Source of the DNA: Bacilli bacterium
Lineage (GTDB): Bacteria; Bacillota_I; Bacilli_A; ML615J-28; CAG-698
Reading direction: 5' to 3'
NCBI GenBank assembly: GCA_023228385.1
Contig: JALOBF010000053.1
Coordinates: forward strand, 1-9,348
DNA: 9,348 nt
Position 1 is the stretch's first letter; each line of letters opens with the position of its first letter. Made by a program: the position numbers and the translations under genes. The notes beneath the pieces were generated by a model that searched no databases, was not told the DNA's origin, and worked only from the letters and a program-made list of their open reading frames with translations. This document shows, piece by piece, positions 1 through 6,695 of this stretch.

Positions 1-1202
1 GATGCGGTTAAAATATTGATATCGGCGGACCGACAATGCTTCGCGCCGCCGCTAAAAATTATCGCGATGTTGCCGTTGTTGTTGATCCGGCTGATTATTC
101 AAAGATTATAGAAGAATTAAAAAATACAGAAAAAATATCGCTGGCGACCCGGCTTTATTTAATGCGGAAAGTTTTTCGTCATACGGCCGCTTATGATGGT
201 TTGATTGCCGAATATTTAGGCCAAGCGGCGAATGCGACGGAATTTCCCGACGATTTAACCTTGGTATATGAAAAAGTACAGGATATGCGGTATGGGGAAA
301 ATCCGCATCAAAAAGCCGCCTTTTATCGGGAAATATTACGGCCGAAAGGGGCTTTAACCGATGCGGTGCAACTCCACGGCAAGCCTCTTTCTTTTAATAA
401 TATTAATGATACAAACGGTGCTTTGGAATTGCTTAAAGAATTTGGCGAGCCGACGGTTGTGGCCTGCAAACATGCCAATCCTTGTGGCGTCGGCAGTGAC
501 GAAACGATTTATGGCGCTTGGCGGAAAGCTTTTACCGCCGATAAGGTTTCAATTTTTGGCGGCATTGTTACTATGAACCGTGAATTAACGGAAGATATTG
601 CCCGCGAAATGAATGAAATTTTTTTGGAAGTTATAGTTGCGCCCGGTTATACATCGGAAGCGTTGCGAATACTAACAAGCAAAAAAAATTTACGTATTTT
701 GCGTCTGACCCCCGGCGATATCCCGGACAAAGTGTATTATGACATTAAAAAGGTAAGCGGCGGTATTGTTATTCAGACTCAGGATACCGAACTTATTACT
801 TCCGACTATCGGGTTGTAACCGTTGCGGCTCCTACTAAAATCCAATTTGAAGATTTGCTTTTCGCAATGAAAATTGTAAAACATACAAAATCGAATGCGA
901 TTGTTATTGTTAAAGGAAAACAGACAGTCGGTATCGGCCCCGGACAAGTTAATCGAATATGGGCGGCGCGGCAGGCGATTGACCATGCTAAGGAATTGAT
1001 CGGAAAGGAGGCAACGCATGAAGCGGTTTTAGCTTCAGATGCTTTTTTTCCGTTTCCTGATGTTGTTGAAGCGGCTAATCAGGCTAAAATTTCCGCGATT
1101 ATTCAACCGGGCGGATCGATTCGCGATAATGAGTCAATTGATCTTTGCAATCAATACCGAATTTCGATGATTTTTACCGGAATGCGGCATTTTAAACATT
1201 AA
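1..1202 (+). CDS. purH: Bifunctional AICAR transformylase / IMP cyclohydrolase, 5'-partial, frame broken near its start
   Basis: PurH performs the last two steps of de novo IMP synthesis in the cytoplasm: formylation of AICAR by 10-formyl-THF, then ring closure to IMP. The window holds the end of the cyclohydrolase domain (NIDIGGPTMLRAAAKNY, from base 12) and the whole transformylase domain. Visible motifs are MRYGENPHQ, the catalytic Lys-His in CKHANPCGVG (bases 468-473), SDAFFPFPD, IIQPGGSIRD and the terminal FTGMRHFKH. About 396 residues are in frame; the family is about 510 long, so roughly 115-120 lie upstream. The ATG at 36 is an internal methionine of GGPTML, not a start. Bases 1-11 read DAVK in frame 1, while the rest reads in frame 3 with a TAA at 9-11, so one A appears missing from the run at 10-13. 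The gene is probably the tail of a pur operon. Identity is certain; whether it is intact is not. Confidence 0.93.
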
Positions 1203-1229
1203 TATTAATCATAATAAATGCGCAAAAGA

Positions 1230-1250
1230 AAAAAGCCGTTAAGGCTTTTT
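1230..1250. terminator. Bidirectional intrinsic terminator between purH and guaB
   Basis: An 8-bp stem (AAAAAGCC at 1230-1237, GGCTTTTT at 1243-1250) encloses the five-base loop GTTAA. T-runs follow on both strands: TTTTT-A-TTTTT on plus, and the complement of the A-run at 1224-1234 on minus. It lies 27 bases after the purH stop, and its right arm overlaps the last two bases of the guaB stop codon. It can therefore serve both converging genes. Confidence 0.85.
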
Positions 1251-2721
1251 ATTTTTGATAATTAGGGGCAGTGGCCGTTAATTCAACATCATGGGGATGT
1301 GATTCGACGAGCCCCGCTTTTGTTATTTTTATAAACTTACCCTCCGATTTTAATTCATTGATCGTTTTTGTCCCGCAATATCCCATTCCTGATTTTAAGC
1401 CGCCGACTAATTGATAAATGACATCTTCCAACTTTCCGGAATAAGGAACGCGGGCTTCAATGCCTTCGGGTACGAGTTTTTTGGGTTCCGCCGTTTCTTC
1501 TTGGAAATATCGGTCTTTAGAACCGCGTCGCATGGCTGCGATGGAGCCCATCCCCTGATAGATTTTATAGCGCCGACCGTTATAGATAATTTCGTCACCC
1601 GGTGTTTCTTCGGTACCGGCTAAAAGACTGCCGAGCATAACAACATCAGCTCCGGCGGCGATTGCTTTAGTGATATCACCGCTGTATTTGATACCGCCGT
1701 CGGCAATAACGGGAATATTATGATTTTTGGCAACTTGGTATACTTCGTTGATAGCGGTAATTTGCGGTACTCCGATTCCGGCGATTACCCGGGTTGTACA
1801 AATTGACCCGGGACCGATTCCGACCTTTAGGCAATCGACGCCGGCGGCAATTAAATCGGCCGCCGCTTCTTTGGTAACGATATTGCCGCCGACAATCGGC
1901 AGGTTGGGGAAATTTACTTTAATCTTTCTGATTACCTCAATAACGCCTTTTGAATGGCCGTGGGCCGAATCTACCGTTATAATATCAACTCCCGCCTCGA
2001 CCAGTGCCTCTATTCGCAGTAAGACATCATGCGTTACTCCGACTGCGGCTCCGCATAATAAGCGGCTGTTTTTATCTTTTGCCGTTAAGGGATAATCTTT
2101 TGCCTTATCGATGTCCTTAATGGTAATTAAGCCCCGTAAGCGATAGTTATTGTCGACTATCGGCAGTTTTTCAATGCGATAAGCCATTAAGATTTTTTTT
2201 GCATCATTAAGGGTGGTTCCGACCGGGGCGGTAATTAAGTTATTTTTAGTCATAACATCCTTTACAAGAGAAGCGTAGTCTTCGCGGTATTTTAAATCGC
2301 GATTGGTGACAATGCCGATTAAAGTGCTGTCTTCCTCAATCACCGGAAGTCCGGAAATTCGGTAATAGCGCATCAGTTCCAGCGCATCTTTGATTGTTTG
2401 ATGTTTGCAGAGGGTAATCGGTTCGGTAATCATTCCGCTTTGGCTTAATTTAACCCGTTTTACCATTTTTGCCTGTTCGTCAATGGTCATATTTTTATGA
2501 ATAAAACCGAGTCCACCTTGGCGGGCGATAGCAATAGCCATTGCCGTTTCCGTTACCGTATCCATTGCGGCACTGACAATGGGAATATTTAAATAAATGC
2601 TGTCGGTTAATTTGGTTTTGGTATCTACTTCAATCGGCAACACTTCCGACTTTTGCGGGATAAGCAAAACATCATCAAAAGTATAGCCCACACCGATGAT
2701 TTTTTCTTTTAAACTGTCCAT
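1249..2721 (-). CDS. guaB: Inosine-5'-monophosphate dehydrogenase
   Basis: IMP dehydrogenase oxidises IMP to XMP with NAD+, the committed step toward GMP, as a cytoplasmic tetramer. The 490-residue product matches the usual bacterial length of about 488. Visible features are the N-terminal [21 protein letters not shown] (51-58), two CBS domains at about 96-155 and 157-213, the catalytic loop GPGSICTT with Cys308, the phosphate-binding DGGIKYSGD (341-349), YQGMGS (388-393), and the mobile flap with Arg424 in EARVPY. The ATG at 2721 is chosen over an in-frame codon 63 bases upstream: GGAGG (2727-2731) lies five bases before it, and the N-terminus then matches the family. The longer version would run back into guaA. 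The guaA stop is only 13 bases upstream, and this ribosome site starts three bases after that stop, so the pair is one operon and may be translationally coupled. Confidence 0.97.
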   Translation of the reverse strand: MDSLKEKIIGVGYTFDDVLLIPQKSEVLPIEVDTKTKLTDSIYLNIPIVSAAMDTVTETAMAIAIARQGGLGFIHKNMTIDEQAKMVKRVKLSQSGMITEPITLCKHQTIKDALELMRYYRISGLPVIEEDSTLIGIVTNRDLKYREDYASLVKDVMTKNNLITAPVGTTLNDAKKILMAYRIEKLPIVDNNYRLRGLITIKDIDKAKDYPLTAKDKNSRLLCGAAVGVTHDVLLRIEALVEAGVDIITVDSAHGHSKGVIEVIRKIKVNFPNLPIVGGNIVTKEAAADLIAAGVDCLKVGIGPGSICTTRVIAGIGVPQITAINEVYQVAKNHNIPVIADGGIKYSGDITKAIAAGADVVMLGSLLAGTEETPGDEIIYNGRRYKIYQGMGSIAAMRRGSKDRYFQEETAEPKKLVPEGIEARVPYSGKLEDVIYQLVGGLKSGMGYCGTKTINELKSEGKFIKITKAGLVESHPHDVELTATAPNYQK

Positions 2722-2734
2722 TGGTACCTCCTTT

Positions 2735-3673
2735 TTATTCCCATTCAATGGTTGCCGGCGGTTTGCCGGTAATGTCATAAACAACCCGACTAACCCCCGG
2801 TATTTGGGTGATTTTTTCGGCTGCGGCCTTAAGTGTCGCCCACGGAAGCCGAACCCATTCGGCGGTTATTGCATCGATGGAATCAACCGCCCGTAAGGCA
2901 ATTGTATAATTGTATGTACGGACTCCGCCGGTTACGCCGACTGTTTTCATATTGGTTAGGACTGCGAAGTACTGCCAGATACTTAAACCGTCTTTTTCGA
3001 TTTCTTGGCAAAAGACGAAATCGGCTTCTCTTAGTATTTCCAGTTTTTCGGCGGTTATTTCGCCGATAATTCTGATGCCCAAACCGGGGCCGGGAAAAGG
3101 CTGCCGTCTAACGATGTAATCGGGTAATCCCAGGGCGCTTCCGACCGAACGCACTTGGTCTTTATAAAGCGTTTTAAGCGGTTCCAACAAATTAAAATTT
3201 ATTTTTTCCGGTAGGCCGCCGACATTGTGGTGGGATTTAATCGATCTTTTTTTGTTTCCCGTTTCAATAATATCGGAACGAATTGTCCCTTGTGCCAAAA
3301 AAGAAAAGTCACCGTATTTTATCGCTTCTTCTTCAAAGACACGAATAAATTCAGTACCGATGATTTTTCGTTTTGTTTCGGGGGCGGTTATTCCTTTAAG
3401 GGCATGAAGGAATCTTTCTTGGGCATTAACGGCCTGCAGGCGAATATTGCACCGTCGGCCAAAGGTTTCGATTACTTCTTCCGGTTCCCCTTTCCGCATT
3501 AATCCGTTGTCGATAAACATACACAACAGGTTATCGCCAATCGCGCGGTGCACGAGTAATGCCGTTACTGCCGAATCTATTCCGCCGCTTAAGGCACATA
3601 AGACTTTTTCGGACCCGACAGTCTCTTGAATGATTTTAATTTGCTCGTTAATAAATTGATCTTCATTTTTCAT
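2735..3673 (-). CDS. guaA: GMP synthase, ATP-pyrophosphatase subunit only (no glutaminase domain)
   Basis: The product adenylates XMP and aminates it to GMP. Its 312 residues correspond to the C-terminal part of normal bacterial GuaA (about 510-525 residues): the ATP-PPase P-loop SGGIDS at 29-34, [16 protein letters not shown], the dimerisation core [12 protein letters not shown], and the conserved C-terminus [12 protein letters not shown]. The N-terminal class I glutamine amidotransferase domain of about 190 residues is absent. The upstream DNA holds a riboswitch and then another gene, not a broken GATase. The start is convincing: AAGGA (3682-3686) lies eight bases before the ATG, downstream of a complete regulatory leader. 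This is the layout of archaeal two-subunit GMP synthase. The enzyme either uses a GATase partner encoded elsewhere or depends on free ammonia. It is first gene of a guaA-guaB operon. Identity is firm; the source of ammonia is unknown. Confidence 0.93.
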   Translation of the reverse strand: MKNEDQFINEQIKIIQETVGSEKVLCALSGGIDSAVTALLVHRAIGDNLLCMFIDNGLMRKGEPEEVIETFGRRCNIRLQAVNAQERFLHALKGITAPETKRKIIGTEFIRVFEEEAIKYGDFSFLAQGTIRSDIIETGNKKRSIKSHHNVGGLPEKINFNLLEPLKTLYKDQVRSVGSALGLPDYIVRRQPFPGPGLGIRIIGEITAEKLEILREADFVFCQEIEKDGLSIWQYFAVLTNMKTVGVTGGVRTYNYTIALRAVDSIDAITAEWVRLPWATLKAAAEKITQIPGVSRVVYDITGKPPATIEWE

Positions 3674-3698
3674 TGTTAACTTCCTTAATTAATATATT

Positions 3699-3727
3699 AA
3701 AAAAAGAGAGTAAGATTCTCTCTCCCC
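3699..3727 (-). terminator. Riboswitch-controlled intrinsic terminator of guaAB
   Basis: Read on the minus strand, AGAGAG (3723-3718) pairs with CTCTCT (3710-3705) around a seven-base loop. A run of U (3705-3699) follows. The preceding GGGG (3727-3724) could extend the stem by G-U pairs. The hairpin lies between the aptamer and the guaA ribosome site, as expected for attenuation. Its 5' arm is also complementary to the aptamer core (see findings). Confidence 0.8.
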
Positions 3728-3754
3728 AAATAACACAAAATAATCAAAAAAGTG

Positions 3755-3827
3755 TTAATCGTAGTCCCGGAATTTACGGTTTTGGGGTAGAGACGTTCGA
3801 ACCATATTATCGAATATATACGATTAA
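3755..3827 (-). promoter_or_regulatory. Purine riboswitch aptamer, guanine type
   Basis: The minus strand matches the xpt-type aptamer. P1 is nine perfect pairs (TTAATCGTA at 3827-3819 with TACGATTAA at 3763-3755). Loop L2 is AATATGG and L3 is CCGTAAA, keeping the GG and CC that form the loop-loop contact. Joining segment J2/3 is TCTCTACC (3793-3786), against xpt TTTCTACC. The residue equivalent to C74, which sets ligand choice, is C (minus strand of 3764, in GACTACG). The base equivalent to U51 is retained. This points to guanine/hypoxanthine rather than adenine or 2'-deoxyguanosine. P3 has two adjacent A-C mismatches between its CCC/GGG base and its two upper A-U pairs, so it looks weaker than usual. 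Ligand binding is expected to switch guaAB off. Confidence 0.93.
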
Positions 3828-3838
3828 ATATTTTTTAT

Positions 3839-3867
3839 ATTATATCCCACTGTTGCCGAAAACACAA
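3839..3867 (-). promoter_or_regulatory. SigA-type promoter of the guaAB operon
   Basis: On the minus strand, TTGTGT (3867-3862) and TATAAT (3844-3839) are separated by 17 bases. Transcription would begin near 3832, a few bases before riboswitch stem P1. The promoter begins only 8 bases after the ROK stop codon, so guaAB is expected to be expressed independently of that gene. Confidence 0.8.
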
Positions 3868-3875
3868 GAATTATT

Positions 3876-4730
3876 TTACATTTTTAAAAAATGAACTAAT
3901 GCTCCGACAAATCCGCCGTCATTTTTATATTTTGAGATTTCGATTTTGGTTGCTCCGAAATAGGCGGGATGAGCAATCGCTTTAACGGCCGCGGAAAGTT
4001 CACAATAAAATGAAGGGCGGTTGGTAATTCCGCCGCCAATAATGATTTTGGGCGGGCTGAAAATATATGCGAGGTTAACGAGTCCCAAGGCTAAATAATA
4101 ATAAAATTTATCGATAACTTTTTTAGCTGACTGATTTCCCCGATCATAAAGCGCAAACAATTCTTCGCCGTTGTTTATATCGGGCAGAAGAATTTTCGCT
4201 TTTTCAACCAAACCTCGGACAGAAGCGACTTCTTCCCATTTGGCGGTTTTGGATATTCGCATTTGACCGAAAGCCCCGGCGCTGTTATTAATGCCGTGAT
4301 AAACATTGCCATCAATAACGATGGCGCCGCCGATGCCGGTACCGACAGTTACGATCAGAAAATCTTTGTCATTATGCAGGACTTCCGCCAAAGCGAAGCA
4401 GTTTGCATCATTTTCCGCCCAACAGGAAAGCCCGGTCTCTTCACCAATCATTTTTCGGTAATCGATACCTTCGAATTGTTTGGCTCTTTCATTGGCAAAA
4501 GTAACCATTCCCCGATTGCAATCAACGATTCCCGGACTGGATACGGCAACCCCGGCCAGCGAATAAATTTTATCCGCAGTTTTAATTTTATTAATCATTC
4601 GTTTTAAAAGCAAGTCCGCTCCGGCCTTAATTTCCGTTGGGAAGGTAGATTTTGTAAGAATTTCGAAACGGTTATTAACGACGGCATATTTGGTAACGGT
4701 GCCGCCGACATCAAAACAGATATAATACAT
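3876..4730 (-). CDS. ROK-family sugar kinase lacking the zinc motif
   Basis: A 284-residue ROK (repressor, ORF, kinase) protein, predicted to phosphorylate a hexose, hexosamine or beta-glucoside with ATP in the cytoplasm. Visible motifs are the N-terminal phosphate loop FDVGGTVTKYAVV, the substrate/catalytic AENDANCFALAE, the second phosphate loop VTVGTGIGGAIVIDG, and IIIGGGITNR. After NNSAGAFGQM the usual CxCGxxGC zinc cluster is missing, and the chain runs on as KWEEVASVRGLVEK. This resembles BglK-type beta-glucoside kinases rather than classical glucokinase. No DNA-binding domain precedes the kinase, so it is not a NagC/XylR-type repressor. The ATG at 4730 is preferred over the TTG at 4736: GAGG (4739-4742) lies eight bases before the ATG and only two before the TTG. 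It has its own promoter. Substrate cannot be decided from sequence alone. Confidence 0.88.
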   Translation of the reverse strand: MYYICFDVGGTVTKYAVVNNRFEILTKSTFPTEIKAGADLLLKRMINKIKTADKIYSLAGVAVSSPGIVDCNRGMVTFANERAKQFEGIDYRKMIGEETGLSCWAENDANCFALAEVLHNDKDFLIVTVGTGIGGAIVIDGNVYHGINNSAGAFGQMRISKTAKWEEVASVRGLVEKAKILLPDINNGEELFALYDRGNQSAKKVIDKFYYYLALGLVNLAYIFSPPKIIIGGGITNRPSFYCELSAAVKAIAHPAYFGATKIEISKYKNDGGFVGALVHFLKM

Positions 4731-4748
4731 AAGCAAAACCTCATTGAT

Positions 4749-4777
4749 ATTATAACATTATCTGATTTAATATACAA
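4749..4777 (-). promoter_or_regulatory. Promoter of the ROK kinase gene
   Basis: On the minus strand, TTGTAT (4777-4772) and a consensus TATAAT (4754-4749) are spaced 17 bases. The start of transcription would fall near 4742, at or just before the GAGG ribosome site, giving a leader of only about a dozen bases. A perfect inverted repeat covers the -35 box (see next entry). Confidence 0.65.
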
Positions 4778-4782
4778 TTAAA
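4766..4782. repeat. 17-bp palindrome over the ROK promoter -35 box, possible operator
   Basis: TTTAAT (4766-4771) and ATTAAA (4777-4782) are perfect inverted arms around ATACA. The palindrome covers the whole -35 hexamer of the ROK promoter, so a dimeric regulator bound there would block it. Such AT-only palindromes arise easily by chance, so this is a candidate only. Confidence 0.35.
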
Positions 4783-4918
4783 CCAAAGGTTTTTACAGAT
4801 CTTATGTTAAAAGGAAAAATTAACTTAGCTTTTTATCCATAAGCATCGGGTAAAAGGATAGAATCTGATTGACTGTTTTTAATCAATGATTCGGTCAATA
4901 ATATTCACGGTTTTTCTT

Positions 4919-4947
4919 TTGACAAAATCACCCTTTTAGTGTATTAT
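4919..4947 (+). promoter_or_regulatory. Near-consensus promoter for the ABC-gltX unit
   Basis: A perfect -35 TTGACA (4919-4924), a 17-base spacer and TATTAT (4942-4947) give one of the best promoters in the window. Transcription is expected near 4954. The short leader carries GGAG (4966-4969) seven bases before the ABC start codon. No attenuator or riboswitch is visible in it. Confidence 0.85.
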
Positions 4948-4976
4948 ATAGGTACAGTCGATAATGGAGTTAAAAT

Positions 4977-6680
4977 ATGCCGTCGAAAAATATTATTTTT
5001 AAAACTTTAGGAAAAAAGACACAAACCCTATTATTACTTTTTTTCGCCATTGTCCTTGGGGTAATGTCAAAAGTGTTTTCTGCTTTGATTATCCGTAATA
5101 TAATTGATTGGGTATTACCAACGGTCGAAACCGATAAACTTCTTTTTTGGGTTGGTTTGTTTGCCGTTGTTACCCTCTTTTCTTTTTTAATCGATATTTT
5201 TATTAAAAATCGTTCTTTGGTTATCGGTACGGAAATCAGTAATTCGTTAGCCAAAGCAGTCTATTCATCGGCAATAAGAGCGGAAATTAATGAATTAAAT
5301 AAAATTGAAACTGAAGATCTTGTCAAGAGAATCGGTGAAGATTGCGCAACCATCGGAAATCAATATATCGGCAACAATTGGCTTACTTTTATTCAATCAT
5401 TGATTTTTTTGATTGTTATTTTTATTTCAATGATGGTATTGGATCCGGCTTTGGGACTGCTTACTTATGTGACATTACCGCTTGTTTATATGATTGTTAA
5501 GACAACTGATAAATATATCGACAAAGTCAATCAAAGGGCGGAAAAACAGTACCTTAAACGCTCTGGGGAAATCCGTGAGAATTTTGAAAAAATCCGCAGT
5601 ATAAAATTAAAAAACGGTGTTCTTCATGAGGAAAATGAGTTTGAAATCAAGAGCGAGAATTTTTTTAAACAGTATCGCAATATTCAGAACTTAAGCGAAA
5701 TGATAAACTTTAAATTTTATGATTTATTTGTCGGATTTGCTTTGGCGGTTATTTTGGGATTAGGCGGATATTTGGCGATGAGTGACTCGTTGACAACGGG
5801 AACAATCGTCGCATTCGTAATCCTTACTCCTTATGCTTATACAACTTTCAAAAAGATATTGGATGTGAGAATAAGCATTAATAATATTAAAAAGGAAATT
5901 GAGGCCATTAATTTGGTGTTAGGTTTAAGGAGCGAACTTAAGTCTGAACCAATAACAACTCTTGAAGATGTTCATACGCTTCGCTTTGAAAATGTTACAT
6001 ATTATAGCGGCGACGAACGTTTGGAAAATATTAATTTTGATATAAAACGTGGTGAAAAATTGGGGGTTATTAGCATTGCCGGCCCCGGCCAAGATTTAAT
6101 GTTTAATTTATTTACAAAATTAATTCGTCCGCGGGATGGTGTTATTACGATTAATAATTGCGACATCAATAAAATCAACACTTTTTACCTTCGGGATTTA
6201 ATAACCGCCGTACCGCAGGATGACTGTCTTTTTAGCGACACAATTATTAACAATATTACTTATCCTCTGCCTTTTGACGAATATAAATATAATGATGCTT
6301 TACATAAAAGCGGTTTAAAAGAAACAGTTTCAATCTTTGAAAATAAAGATCAAACCATCATTGATACTTTTTCTGATGAACTTTTACAGAGAATCACCTT
6401 GGCCAATGCCTTTTATAAAGATTCGAAAATTTTCGTTTTTAACGAAGCAACTTCGTCGCTTGAGGTTCGGGATGAGGATGCCATCATGGGTGAAATTTTT
6501 AAATTGAAAAATAAAATAGTGGTTTTAATGACCGATAAGATATATTATATCGCCAAGTGTGATAAAGTCTTGATTTTAGAAAACGAACAAGTTGTTGAGT
6601 ATGGAAGAACGGAAGAGCTTCTTCAAGACAGAAGTTCATTATATTCCAAAATGGTTAGAAAGGTAAGAAAAGTCTCATAA
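4977..6680 (+). CDS. ABC exporter-type half-transporter with degenerate ATPase motifs
   Basis: The 567-residue product has type IV/ABC-B exporter architecture. About six membrane helices (near 17-40, 55-77, 136-155, 157-175, 249-269, 272-292) are followed by a nucleotide-binding domain from about 335. That domain aligns along its whole length, but its catalytic motifs are lost. Walker A is SIAGPGQD (366-373), with Lys and Ser/Thr replaced by Gln372 and Asp373. The LSGGQ signature is FSDEL (465-469). Walker B is IFVFNE, with Asp to Asn489 though Glu490 remains. The H-loop His is Asp520. The Q-loop glutamine (Gln414, VPQDD) is kept. The frame is intact, with a strong promoter, a good ribosome site and a normal C-terminus, so this is not an obvious pseudogene. 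It may be an inactive partner of another half-transporter, a membrane protein that no longer uses ATP, or a gene starting to decay. Arginine is AGA/AGG about as often as CGN. gltX follows after 15 bases. Confidence 0.9.
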   Translation: MPSKNIIFKTLGKKTQTLLLLFFAIVLGVMSKVFSALIIRNIIDWVLPTVETDKLLFWVGLFAVVTLFSFLIDIFIKNRSLVIGTEISNSLAKAVYSSAIRAEINELNKIETEDLVKRIGEDCATIGNQYIGNNWLTFIQSLIFLIVIFISMMVLDPALGLLTYVTLPLVYMIVKTTDKYIDKVNQRAEKQYLKRSGEIRENFEKIRSIKLKNGVLHEENEFEIKSENFFKQYRNIQNLSEMINFKFYDLFVGFALAVILGLGGYLAMSDSLTTGTIVAFVILTPYAYTTFKKILDVRISINNIKKEIEAINLVLGLRSELKSEPITTLEDVHTLRFENVTYYSGDERLENINFDIKRGEKLGVISIAGPGQDLMFNLFTKLIRPRDGVITINNCDINKINTFYLRDLITAVPQDDCLFSDTIINNITYPLPFDEYKYNDALHKSGLKETVSIFENKDQTIIDTFSDELLQRITLANAFYKDSKIFVFNEATSSLEVRDEDAIMGEIFKLKNKIVVLMTDKIYYIAKCDKVLILENEQVVEYGRTEELLQDRSSLYSKMVRKVRKVS

Positions 6681-6695
6681 ACAAAAGGTGTTAAT

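Larger units (their letters stand above)
4731..4976. other. Divergent intergenic region between the ROK gene and the ABC gene
   Basis: These 246 bases hold one promoter per direction (listed separately) and a 17-bp palindrome over the leftward -35. I see no convincing gene, T-box or other structured RNA in the central 4790-4915. It does contain a short perfect palindrome, AATCAATGATT (4881-4891), flanked by ATTGAC (4868-4873) and GTCAAT (4894-4899). In DNA this AT-rich these may be chance. Confidence 0.6.

Noticed and set aside
36..38. ATG at 36 as the purH start
   Set aside because: It is the methionine of the conserved GGPTMLR motif in the middle of the cyclohydrolase domain; in-frame homologous residues precede it.
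690..1019. Antisense frames inside purH, guaB, guaA, ROK, gltX and the Rieske gene
   Set aside because: They overlap strongly supported genes, show no recognisable motifs and lack ribosome sites; they are shadows of coding bias.
2722..2784. Longer guaB start giving 21 extra N-terminal residues
   Set aside because: The extension lies mostly inside the end of guaA, has no family similarity, and the downstream ATG at 2721 has GGAGG five bases ahead.
3879..3893. Palindrome CATTTTTAAAAAATG at the end of the ROK gene as its terminator
   Set aside because: The arms are separated by a single base and contain only one G-C pair, so no stable hairpin can form; it lies inside the final ROK codons.
3673..3894. 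A 73-codon plus-strand frame upstream of guaA
   Set aside because: It is the antisense of the riboswitch, terminator and promoter; the base pattern is explained by RNA structure on the minus strand and there is no credible ribosome site.
4780..4792. AAACC-AAA-GGTTT followed by T-run as a plus-strand terminator
   Set aside because: The stem is five pairs with a three-base loop, and no plus-strand gene ends upstream of it.
4868..4899. TTGACT as a second plus-strand promoter, or the ATTGAC/GTCAAT repeat as an operator
   Set aside because: No -10 box occurs at 16-18 bases from TTGACT, and the nested palindromes do not share a centre; not better than chance in AT-rich DNA.
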